This document shows positions 36,000-46,041 of a stretch of 64,000 nt of DNA, piece by piece. A program made the position numbers and the translations under genes. How positions within the stretch are numbered: position 1 is the stretch's first letter; every line of letters begins with the position of its first letter. Origin of the DNA: Dama dama (Eukaryota; Chordata; Mammalia; Artiodactyla; Cervidae); contig NC_083689.1 in the NCBI RefSeq assembly GCF_033118175.1, positions 23,480,501 to 23,544,500 on the forward strand. Reading direction: 5' to 3'. The notes beneath the pieces were generated by a model. That model saw nothing but the letters and a program-made list of their open reading frames with translations, was not told the DNA's origin and did not search any database.

Positions 36000-37095
36000 T
36001 TTTTTGTATTGAATGACATTATTAAGAAAGTGAAAAGACAATGCAGGGGATGGGAGAAAATATTTACAAGTCATACATATGGTAAGGGGTTATTAGAATA
36101 TATAGAGAACTCTTACAAGTCAGCAACAAAAAGACAAATGACCCAATTTAAAAATGGGCAGACTCTGAATAGACATTTCTTCAAAGAAGATATACTCATG
36201 GCCAACAAGCACATGAAAAGATGCTCGGCATCACTGCTTACCAGGGAGATGCAAATGGAAACCACAGTGAGGGAATTCCTTGGTGGGCCAGTGGTCTGGA
36301 CTCTGGGTTTCACTGCCAAGGGTGCGGGTCAACTGCAGGTCAGGGGACTAAGACGCTGCAAGCTGCAACCCGCAACCCAAAAAATGAATCAATAACCCAC
36401 AGTGAGATACCACTCACACCCACTAGGATGGCCATAGTCAAAGAGATGGACTATGTGTATGTCAGTGAGGATGGACAGAGATGTCAGTCTTGCGTGTTGC
36501 TGGTGGGCATGGGAAGTGGGGCAGTCTCTGTGGAAAACAGTTGGCAGTTTTTTTGGACCCAATTTCACTTCAAAGTGTCAACCCAAGAGAAATGAAAACA
36601 CATGTCTCCACAGATGCTTGTCCATGAATGTTTATAGCAACATGACTCATAGGAGCCAAAAGGTGGAAATAACTGTCTATTAGCAGATAAATGGATATAC
36701 ACACTGATCCATTCTCCCACGGACTATTATTCTGCTATGAGAAGGGGAGAAGCCCTGACACTTGCTACCACGTGGACGGACCCTGAGGACATGATGCTCA
36801 GTAAGAGAAGCAGACACAGAAGGACACACAGGGTGTGATTCCACTGATGGGAAACGTCCAGAACAGGCCGATCCACAGAGACGCCACTAGTGGTTACCAG
36901 GGCCTGGGAGAGGGCAAATGATGGGTGATTACTTGTAGGGTGTTCTTCTGAGGTGAGGAGAATGTTCTGGAATTAGATAGAGGTGATATTTTCAGAGCAC
37001 TGTGAACGCACTAAGTGTCACCTAATGGTATACTTTACAATAACGGTTAGCTGCATATTATGTGACTTTCGCCTCAGTTGACAACAACAAAAAAG
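36000..37095 (+). repeat. L1 LINE 3' region
   Basis: Sense ORF2 end and 3'UTR pattern (AAATGGGCAGACTCTGAATA; CATGTCTCCACAGATGCTTG), interrupted by a SINE at 36272-36396. The frames are broken by stops. Confidence 0.75.
36272..36396 (+). repeat. CHR-type SINE nested in L1
   Basis: Flanked by a perfect 10-base duplication CCACAGTGAG at 36262-36271 and 36397-36406; L1 resumes directly after it. Confidence 0.92.
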
Positions 37096-37129
37096 CTGAG
37101 AACCTTTCCAGCTACAGTCAGAGAGATAG

Positions 37130-37368
37130 GACACATTGCTACAGCAGGAGGGTCAGAAAGATAACCTGCTGCTGTCTGTGAAGATGGAGGAGGAACCATG
37201 AGCCAGGGATGTGGCAGCTCTAGAAGCCAGAAAAGGCAGGAGTCAGTTCTTCCCTGGAGCCTCCTGTGGGACCAGTCCTGCCCCTATCTTGATCTTAGCT
37301 CTGTGAGACCTGTGTCAGACTCCTCACCTCCAGAACTGTCAGAGAATAAATTTATATTGTTTAAATAA
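37130..37368 (+). repeat. MLT1/MaLR LTR 3' part
   Basis: Sense block ending CCAGAACTGTCAGAGAATAA and TTTATATTGTTTAA, typical of MaLR LTR ends. Confidence 0.65.
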
Positions 37369-37397
37369 AAAACTTTTTTTTAGGTTAAAGAGTGATA

Positions 37398-37985
37398 TTC
37401 TCTCTGTGTGTGTTCAGTTGCCAAGTCGTGTCCGATTCTTTGCAACGCCATGAACTTCAGCATGCCAGGCCTTCCTGTCCTTCATTATTTCCCGGAGTTT
37501 GCCAAGTTCATGTTCATTGAGTCAGTGATGCCATCCAACCACTTCATCCTCTGTCGCCCCCTTCTCCTCCTGTCTTCAATCTTTCCCAACATCAGTGTTT
37601 TTTCCAGTGAGTCAGCGCTTTACATCAGGTCGCCAAAGTATTGGAGCTTCAGCTTCAGCATCAGTCCTTCCAATGAGTATTCAGGGTTGATTTCCTTTAG
37701 GATGGATTGCTTTGATCTCCTTGCAGTCCAAGGGACTCTCAAAAGTCTTCTCCAGCACCAGAGTTCAAATGCATCAATTCTTCGGTGCTCTACCTTCTTT
37801 ATGGCCCAATTCTCACATCTATATGTAACTACTGGAAAAACCTTTGCTTTGACTGTATGGACCTTTGTTGGCAAAGTGATGTCTTTGCTTTTTAACACTT
37901 TGCCTAGATTTGCCATAGTTTTCTTGCCAAAAAGCAATCGTCTTCTAATTTCATGATAGCAGTCACCATCCACAGTGATTTTAGG
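37398..37985 (-). repeat. BovB LINE 3' fragment
   Basis: About 590 bases of antisense BovB; the minus strand has an open stretch of 123 codons with reverse-transcriptase C-terminal pattern (RRRLLFGKKTMANL). It is 5' truncated. Confidence 0.9.
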
Positions 37986-38083
37986 GCCCAAATCACTTTA
38001 ATGTCTGGTTTAGAAGGATTCTCGCATCTGCTTGTGGTTCAGCCGGTTTCCATAGTTGTTTTGGTCGATATACAGGAGAAAGG

Positions 38084-38300
38084 GCTTCCCAGGTGGCGCT
38101 AGTGGTAAAGAATCTATCTGCCAATGCAGGAGCCATAAGAGACGTGGGTTCCGTCCCTGGGTTGGGAAGGTCCCCTGGAGGAGGGCATGGCAACCCACGC
38201 CAATCTTCTTGCCTGCAGAATCCCATGGACAGAGGAGCCTGGCAGGCTACAGTCCGTTGGGTCACAAAGAGTCAGACATGACTGAAGTGACTTAGCATGT
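38084..38300 (+). repeat. Bov-tA-type SINE
   Basis: Sense copy starting GGCTTCCCAGGTGGCGCTAG and ending near GACATGACTGAAGTGACTTA. Confidence 0.92.
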
Positions 38301-38519
38301 ACTCACAGGAAGAAAAATCTAGCTTTACCCACAGATAAAGGAGGATTTTTAGCCTGTTTTAGGTCATCATGGGTAGTTTTCTTTGTCCTACACCTGAACA
38401 GGATGGAAGGAGGTTTATGAAGGTGGACTGTTCTTTTTCACTCTCTGCTCCATTAAAGGTCATTGGTCTATCTTTGCACTTTGTTTCTTCTCTTGTTTTT
38501 GTTAAATGGTTTTTTAAAT

Positions 38520-38785
38520 AACTTTATTTTATTTATTTATTTTTGGCTGCGCTGGGTTTTCACTGCTGTGTGGGCTTTTCTCTAATTGTGGAGAGTGGGA
38601 GCTACTCTCTAGTTGTGGTGCTGAGGCTTCTCATTATGATGGTTTCTCTTGTTGGGGAGCACGGGCTCTAGGGCACACGGGCTTCAGTAGTTGTGGCTCG
38701 TGGGCTCTAGAGCACAGGCTTAATAATTGTGGTGCCCCTTTGCTGTGAAAGCATTGAGTCCTGACCATTGGACCACCAAGGAAAG
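38520..38785 (-). repeat. Long CHR-type SINE
   Basis: Antisense extended copy with a TTTATTTATTTATTTTTGGC start and terminal ATTGGACCACCAAGGAAAG. Confidence 0.8.
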
Positions 38786-38998
38786 AAAGTGAAAGTGTTA
38801 GATGCTCAGTCCTGACCGACTCCTTGCGACCCCATGGACTGTAGCCCACCAGGCTCCTCTGTCCATGGGATTTTCCAGGCAAGAATACTGGAGTGGGTAG
38901 CCATTTCCTTCTCCAGGGGATCTTCCTGACCCAGGAATGGAACCTAGGTCTTTTGCATTGGCAGGCAGATTCTTTACTGTCTAAGCCACCAGGGAAGT
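38786..38998 (-). repeat. Bov-tA-type SINE
   Basis: Antisense, directly abutting the previous SINE; CAAGAATACTGGAGTGGGTA and TAAGCCACCAGGGAAGTC. Confidence 0.9.
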
Positions 38999-39109
38999 CA
39001 CTTTGAATGGATCTTTTTTCCATATATGATTCTGACCTTGAAGACCCCCTGAAGGCGTCTCAGTGATCACCACCCTCACCCACTCTGGCCTTCTCTTTAA
39101 GAATCCTTG

Positions 39110-39600
39110 GTTAAGAATTCTGCATTTGAATCCTGGTTCTGCCACTTGCCACATGGGGGAGCTCAGGCCCCACCCTGGCCCCTCTGTGCCTCACTGTTCC
39201 CATCTGTAACAAGGGAGGCTGCTGGCTCCAACCAAGGGAGGGAGGATGTCTGTGGCTTTGGGCTCCCACCCCCAGGAGTATGAAGGGAGGATGCCCTGCC
39301 CTGCCCATTCTTTACCTGCCCCTCAGCAGCCAAAGTTGCTGTCACAGGGCCTTTGCACATGCCATTGTCTTTTCTGGGAACCACCCCTCCCCTTACCCAA
39401 TCCTCCTCCCTCAGGTTAACTTTGACTAAGCCATCCTGCATCAGCTTGGACCTCCCCTCTTGCAGGAAGACTTTCTGGATCCCCACTGCCTCTCTCCACA
39501 TCATGAGTTCCCCCCCGGGGTAGGCAGGGCCATGCATGTCTTGTTTTCTGATGTATCTCCAGTGCCTACCAAGGTCCGGTCCACTGATGGTAGCGTCCTT
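39110..39600. repeat. MIR piece followed by L2 piece
   Basis: 39110-39230 shows the MIR core (ATCCTGGTTCTGCCACTTGC). 39300-39600 shows an antisense L2 3' pattern (GGGCCTTTGCACATGCCATT; GAAGACTTTCTGGATCCCCA). Confidence 0.55.
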
Positions 39601-39667
39601 CCCTCCCTAAATAGTAGCAGAGGGAATGAGTGAAACATGAAGGGGCAAGAGATCTTTGAACCCAGCC

Positions 39668-39888
39668 AATGGCTTCCTAGGTGGTGCTAGTGATAAAGAA
39701 CCCCCCTACCAATGCAGGAAACCTATGAGGCTCGGGTTTGATCCCTGGGTGAGGAAGATCCCCTGAAAGAGGAAATGGCAAACCACTCCAGTACTCTTGC
39801 CTGGGAAATCCCGTGGACAGAGGAGCCTGGCGGGCTGCAGTTCATGGGGTTACAAAGAGTTGGACAGGACTAAAACAACTTAGCATGC
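39668..39888 (+). repeat. Bov-tA-type SINE
   Basis: Sense copy starting TGGCTTCCTAGGTGGTGCTA. Confidence 0.9.
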
Positions 39889-40202
39889 AAGTATGCATGC
39901 TGGCTGAAACACAAGGGGATTTGAGCAAGAATCCTGCTAAGTTAGTGTAGCTAGACTACCCCCTTACCCTTCATGTCCCCTCCTGTGATCTTCCGTTCAC
40001 CGACCCCACCTGCTCCTTGGCTGTGAACCTGCTTGCCTGTGCTGTCTCCGGAGTGGAAACTGGCTCTATGCTCTCTCTGCCCTCCTGCAATGACTCCTGA
40101 GTACAATCTGCTTTTATGGCTTGAACTGTCGGGCACCGGTTTTTCTCTAAACCCGCCCCCTCTGTGTGACAGCTAGAGGGAGCTTTGTAAAAACCCAGAT
40201 GG

Positions 40203-40555
40203 GGGCTTTCCTGGTGGCTCAGGGGTTGAGAATACGCCTGCTAATGCTGGGGACGTGGGTTCGATCCCTGATCCAGGAAGTTCCCGCATGTCTCGGAGCA
40301 ACTAAGCCTGTGCCCTGCCACTACTGAGCCTGTGCTCTAGAGCCTGGGAGCCCAAACTACTGAGCCCATGTACTGTAACTTCTGAAGCCCGCATGTCCTA
40401 GAACCCATGCTCTGCAACAAGAGAAGCCACCACAATGAGAAACCACATCACAACTAGCGAGTAGCCCCTGCTCTCCTCAAGTAGAGGATCACCTGGACAG
40501 CAATCAAGACCCAGCACAGCTAAAACTAAATAAATAAAATAAAACTGGGAAAAAA
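40203..40555 (+). repeat. Long CHR-type SINE
   Basis: About 350-base sense copy with an A-rich tail; GGGGCTTTCCTGGTGGCTCA at the start and a CCAGCACAGCTAAAACTAAA end. Confidence 0.85.
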
Positions 40556-40651
40556 AAAAACAACACCCAGATTGGGGGCTGTCTTTCCCGTTTCATCACT
40601 CCTGTGCCAAACATTCCTCCCATTCTTATTTGCGTTTAAAAGAAGCGCACT

Positions 40652-40770
40652 GGGACGTCCCTGGTGGTCCAGTGGTTAAGACTCAGGCTTCCAAAGCAGG
40701 GTGTGCTGGTTCAATCCTTGGTCAGGGAACTAGGATCACACATGTGCGGTGAGAACAAAAAATAAAAGTA
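40652..40770 (+). repeat. CHR-type SINE
   Basis: Sense copy GGGACGTCCCTGGTGGTCCA with an A-rich tail. Confidence 0.88.
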
Positions 40771-41399
40771 ACACACTATCCTCACCCTCAGGCCCTGTCC
40801 TCTCTGGCCCCCCATGACCTCCCTCCGCTCCTATTTTACTGGGAGGACCAGCAGTGGCTAAGACACCTGCTGAGGGTCAACCAGTGGTGGGGACATAGTG
40901 ACTGGTCTGGTTAAGAATTGTTTAACAGACTCATCTAGTGGCTTCAGGCAGGACTGACCTGCTTGAAGGTCAGAGGTCAGGAGAGGTCACTGGGGGTAGT
41001 GACCCTCCGTTCAAATGTGGCCACCAGGGGCAGTATCAAATGCCCAAGACAGGGGTCTTGTCCACTGCCCACCCCCTTTCCTCTCCACTCCAGCCCCTTC
41101 TGGCTGTGAGTTCCCTCTCTTAGCAGCGGGGCTGGTCCCATGACCCTGAGCTCCATCAGCTGCCCCATGGGCGGGGGAAAAGCCAACTCTCTGTGTCACC
41201 TCTGGCTCAGTTTCAGTGGCAAGAATTTCCCGGGAGCCTCACTGTAGGGCACGCGGCCCAAACCATGGGTGACAGTGACATTCCCTGGCAGGGCCCTGCT
41301 GGGAGGCCTCTGGGTCGGCTCACCCTGGCTCACGGGCTCCCAATACAGACCTGCCTGTCCCCAAAGAGCCCAAGGTCGTTGAAAGTGACCATCCCATGC

Positions 41400-41640
41400 C
41401 ATCCTGTGAGATTCCACTGATGGGAAACAGCCAGAACAGACCAATCCATAGACACAGAGAGTGGGTTCCTAGTTGTCAGGGGCTGGGGAGTGCCTGCTGA
41501 CGGGGACAGGGTCTCCTTTGGGAGTGATGGAATATTCTGGACCCAGACAGAATATTCTGGGTATTCTGTACAACAGAATGTGCTAAATGTGAATGTGCTA
41601 AATGCCATTAATGATAAATTTTAAAAATAACTCATTAGGC
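41400..41640 (+). repeat. L1 3'UTR fragment
   Basis: Shares GATTCCACTGATGGGAAAC with the L1 copy at 36839-36857 in the same orientation. Confidence 0.6.
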
Positions 41641-41689
41641 CCTGTTTAGCTCTGGCTTTGCAGTAACACCCAGCTGTAGCCAGTCCAGC

Positions 41690-41935
41690 CTCAGGCCTTC
41701 TCTGTCTGCACTCCTCCAGCCAGTCTTCATTTTTCTGCTCCTGTCTCACCCAGTTCTGTCCAGCCTCCAAGCCTTGGCCCTTGCCAGATACCTCTTAGCC
41801 TGCCCAAAGGCCTGGCTAACTGTTTCTTCTCTCTGTGATCTCCAATCAGAGAAGACTCTTCCTCCAGGGAGCTTTCCTGAATTTTCCTCCTGATCCCTAG
41901 TGAGGCCCTGGTTCCCTGTGTCAAACTCCCTCACC
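41690..41935 (-). repeat. L2-like LINE fragment
   Basis: The block CTTCCTCCAGGGAGCTTTCC is characteristic of antisense L2 ends; it is strongly diverged. Confidence 0.5.
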
Positions 41936-42667
41936 GGGCTGGGAGCAATGCTGAGAGGTGCGTGGTCCCTGAGGATCCCCAGTACAATATTGTGAATGTG
42001 CTAAATGCCATTATTCAGTGAATAAATGAATGAATGAATGAGGTTCACAGGAACCCCCTTAAGATACTCAAAAGACTCAGTGGGGTGGCAGAAAGGGGTG
42101 GGCCCGTCACCTCCAGACACAGCACCCCATGGTCCCAGCACCAGTTCTGCCATCTTCAGCTCCCCCTCCTCACCACTCTCATGCCAACCGGCTCCCTCTG
42201 CCTGAGGCCCCCTCCCAGTCCCCATGAAGATACCTTCTCTGTGAAGGGCACCTTGCTGGATGTCACAGTGGTGGGATGGCAGAGACAGATGGGTTGGCAT
42301 CTGTTGACTCCTGCCATCAACCTGATGGAGACTTTGTGTGAACACATGCATCCTGGTATCCTGCCACCATCAGGTCTCAAAATTCTGGGTGCGGGTAATG
42401 GGAGGACTCCTCTTGTACCTGGCATGGGAGGGCCCACTCTCACCCTTTGAGGGGAAACAGTCTCCTAAGATCCTATAGCCAGCAAAGGGTGTGGGTCTCC
42501 AGTCATGCAATGGGATGGCTGGAGGGACGAAGCACAGGGTCACGTCTCAGACCCACCCTAGAGTGTCCGTGTGACCCCGGGTGAGCCACACCCACTCTCT
42601 GTGCCTCAGTCTCCCCATCTGTGGTGCCAGAGGGGGCATGCAAGCTCTGCCCCCTTCCCCATTCCTC

Positions 42668-42810
42668 GCTTGGGTTGGGAAGATCCCCTGGAGAAGGAAA
42701 TGGCTACCCACTCCAGTATTCTTCCCTGGAGAATTCCATGGACAGAGGAGCCCATTGGGCTACAGTCCACGGGGTCATAAAGAGCTGGACACAACTGAAG
42801 CGACTTAACA
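42668..42810 (+). repeat. Bov-tA-type SINE, 5' truncated
   Basis: Only the 3' two thirds are present, starting TTGGGTTGGGAAGATCCCC. Confidence 0.88.
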
Positions 42811-43082
42811 CAAACACACACGTTTGTTTCCAGGGAAGACTGGGGACAGGAAGGGAACTTGAATCACAGAGAGGCAGAGCCAGGAGGCCTCAGGAAGAAC
42901 CCAGGTGGGCTTCCCATTCTGGTGACAGGAGCCAGAAGCAAGACAGGCCATGACTTAAGGTCATGCAAGTCACCGTGCCCCATCCCGGCGCGTGAAATCT
43001 GCTCTCTCTGCACCCTGCCCAAGACCAGTGCCACATCCCATGCACGTGGACAGAAGTCACAAACCTCCCTTCTCACCGATAC

Positions 43083-43088
43083 TTTATT
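43083..43088 (-). promoter_or_regulatory. ATCAY: ATCAY distal polyadenylation signal
   Basis: AATAAA on the minus strand in unique sequence, the last canonical signal before the intergenic repeats. Confidence 0.6.
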
Positions 43089-43709
43089 TTCCATAAAAAT
43101 CCCCCAAAGCCCGTGGAACTGATGTCTTTACATCATGACAGTAATCATAATGAATTGTTTTAAAAAACCACAAAGCTGGCTGTCGGGACGATGGGCGTGT
43201 GAACTACGACCTTGCGTCGGGGGGGTACTTAGGGCTCACCCCGTGTGTCACAGAGGAAAACCCAACGTCCCTTCACAAGGAGGGATTGGTGTCCATTGTA
43301 TTTCAGCCAAAACTGCCCCATGAATAGAAATCTTCCACAAAGCCCATTTCAGAGGGTATGGCTAGGCTCCCGCCTGGATATGGTGGCCCCATCTGGAGCT
43401 GTGCCTTGGAACCTCACGCACCTGTGGAGAGGTGGCCGGCCTGGAGACCACCTCCCTGGGGGGCTGGCTCTCTCTCTACCCTGGAGGGGGCTGCATGGCT
43501 GGGTTGGGGTCCTTGGTTCCACTTGCCTGCTGTTTGTGGCTGCTGGTGGTCCTGAGGGGTGGCAGGTGGGCCACAGTGAGCTGGGAGGCGGGGTGGGGGT
43601 CCGTGTTGAAATTTCTTGTTCGACCAGAATCTTTAGGCCACAAACTCCTTGAGGGCGGGATGGTTTGCCCCTCTCGTCCCTCTGCGGCCTCTGCACACGT
43701 GTTTTTGTG

Positions 43710-43905
43710 CACATGGTCAGTTGTGTTCGACTCTTTGCGATCCCACGGACTGTAGCCCGCCAGGCTCCTCTGCCCATGGGATTCTCCAGGCAAGAATACT
43801 GGAGTGGGTTACCATTTCCTCCTCCAGGGGATCTTCCCAACCCAGGGATCGAACCTGCGTCACCTGTGTTGGCAGGCAGATTCTTTACTCCTGAACCACT
43901 TTGAA
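43710..43905 (-). repeat. Bov-tA-type SINE in ATCAY 3'UTR
   Basis: In the same orientation as the ATCAY transcript; CAAGAATACTGGAGTGGGTT and a GATCGAACCTGCGTCACCTG block on the plus strand. Confidence 0.92.
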
Positions 43906-44281
43906 AGCCATCTTGGCTCTGCAGGCTCTCAGTAGCTGTCAGGTTGGGTGGAATGCATCGGTTCCGATCCCCAGCTCCTTTCTCACTGTCATTGAAGCAC
44001 TGTTTCTAGGAGTTACTGCGTATACTGTACTGTGGATTTGTGGGCCTTGCAGGCCACATGTCCATCTCATCAGCAGAGCAGAACCAGTCACTTGAACCTG
44101 GAGGTCGACACAGCCCTGCAGATGCCGAGGCACCTTTCATAAAAGGAGGCACTCTGGGTAGGTGAGGGGCCTGAGCGGACCCAGGATGGAGGGGACTTTC
44201 GGTGGGGGGCTGGGAGTGGGGGGAAGCAGCCTGCTTTGGGCTCCAGGTAACTCATCTGAGCCAGAAACACGGATCCTGTCC

Positions 44282-44287
44282 TTTATT
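44282..44287 (-). promoter_or_regulatory. ATCAY: ATCAY proximal polyadenylation signal candidate
   Basis: AATAAA on the minus strand in unique sequence. Its use would remove the Bov-tA copy at 43710-43905 but keep the one at 44665-44872. Confidence 0.45.
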
Positions 44288-44664
44288 TGACATTCGGGAA
44301 ACAGGGCAAAAATACAAATTAAAAAATCCCACCAGACACCCAAAGGCCCCAGGCTTGCAGGAGCAGTGCTGGGTTCCAGAAGACAGAGGCCCAAGGCCCT
44401 GCATCTTCCAAGATGGGAGCCACTGGCAGGGCAATTCCCCGCCATGTGGAAAGCCTTGTTGTCCCTTTGCCTCAGTGCTGAGAGCTACTGGCTCCCTCCC
44501 GTCATCAGGGTAACCCTAGATGCACCCCCTTGATGCCAAGAATCTCCTACTGGGAGATGATTGGGGTAGGGGGTCGATCAAACTTGGATAACGCCAGCCA
44601 AGAAGCCAGCCACAGAGGCCAGACATTGCCCCTGCTTGACTTCTGCCCAAATTTGTGGAAACAG

Positions 44665-44872
44665 AGGGCTTCCCTGGTGACTCAGATGGTAAAGAATTTG
44701 CCTGCCATGCTGGAGACCAGGGTTTGATACCTGAGTCAGGAAAATCCCCTGGAGAGGGAAATGGCAACCCACTCCACTATTCTTGCCTGGAGAATCCCAT
44801 GGACAGAGAAACCTGGTGGGTTACAGTCCATGGGTCAATGGGGTCGCAAAGAATCGGACACAGGTGAACTAC
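44665..44872 (+). repeat. Bov-tA-type SINE in ATCAY 3'UTR, opposite orientation
   Basis: Plus-strand copy GGCTTCCCTGGTGACTCAGA, so antisense in the ATCAY mRNA and inverted relative to the copy at 43710-43905. Confidence 0.92.
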
Positions 44873-46041
44873 TCACACTTTTCATGGAAACAGAAACTCT
44901 CAGGGTCATAGGGGATCGCAGGGGACCACTCTGTGCAAGCACTGCTCATCCTTTTCTTGAATGCCTCGAGAGACAGGGAACTCACTCCCTCTAGAGCCCA
45001 CCTGACTGGCCTTTGGAGCACATTAGAAAAGTCTTTTTTTTTTTTTCTTTCCTCCCTAAGGAAATCTGTCTCCTTTTAATGCAGATGGCCATAGCATCCA
45101 GACCACTGCGATATATTTTTCCCAGTGACATTTGTAAGACTCAAAAGTCCAGTACCCTGTGTCTTCTTTCTTATCCGTCAGTATTTCTGCAATGAGCTTA
45201 TCTTGAAAGCTGGTTTCTCAGCCTCTGCTCCCAGTGGGAACCCAAGGGGGCACATCCCAACTCCATGCTAGGGGGAGGGATTGGGGAAGTGAGGAGGCTC
45301 ATTCTCTCAGTAGGAGGTATTGGTTGGGATTGCCCTGCGGCATGGCCTCTGCCTTCAAGGGGCTGGAGAATGTTCTAGACTGAGGGTGGGGGGCAGATTT
45401 GCAACTGTAGGGCAAAGATGATTATCAGTGGCCCTCACTGGTGCCATGGGCTCTGATGTTCCCCAAGGAGGTGGGAGTTATAGGAGGCGAGGGGGCTGGT
45501 TTAAAGGAAAAGCCGTGAGTTCCAAGGTCAGGCAGCTCCCCCAGGACATGGTGCTGCTGGGTGGTGCGGACCTTCCAGGCCCGACACCCAGGACTGCAGG
45601 GGCTGTTCTGGGAGGAAAGGCACGAGGAAGAATCCAGACCCAGCCAGGGAGTCGGTGGGCATCTGTGGCTCCAACCTGGACCAGGTGACAAGCAAGAGAA
45701 GGGTCTCGACCAGGAGTCTGTGCAGTGGGATGGGGTCTCTGAGGCCACCAAGAGGCACGGGCCATGCTCAATGCTTCCCCTTCTTCTTGGCCATGAGTGT
45801 GGAAGGGTGGAGAATTGGGTCCTTTTCCAGACGCATTAATACTGCATCATTTTTTAAAAAAGTGTTTTCAAGCAGCTAGAAAGGATGTTGGGTTTCAGAA
45901 ATGGATGGGGGAGACGGGCACCCCACCGGAGACTGGGACTCGGGATGAGGTGAGGATGAGATCCAGGGCAGCAGGGCATCCAACAGAGGTTTCTTGGCAT
46001 CTGAGATCTTCTTTCGTGTCCTCCTCTGTGCTCACGTCACT

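Larger units (their letters stand above)
34500..43059. other. NMRK2-ATCAY intergenic stretch
   Basis: No gene is seen beyond the NMRK2 promoter region (34500-34860). Most of 35350-41940 is repeats: L1, BovB, Bov-tA, CHR, MaLR, MIR and L2. The unique parts, about 41000-41390 and 41940-42600, show no coding pattern. Confidence 0.65.
43060..46041 (-). other. ATCAY: ATCAY 3'UTR (long form)
   Basis: It follows the TGA at 46042-46044 on the minus strand. The far candidate signal AATAAA at 43083-43088 gives about 3 kb, and a nearer AATAAA at 44282-44287 gives about 1.8 kb. The long form contains two Bov-tA SINEs in opposite orientations. The length fits my memory of a long ATCAY mRNA. Confidence 0.6.

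Noticed and set aside
38084..38300. tRNA-like start of Bov-tA and CHR elements as real tRNA genes
   Set aside because: The A and B box remnants belong to SINE heads; no full cloverleaf with intact acceptor stem could be drawn in any copy.
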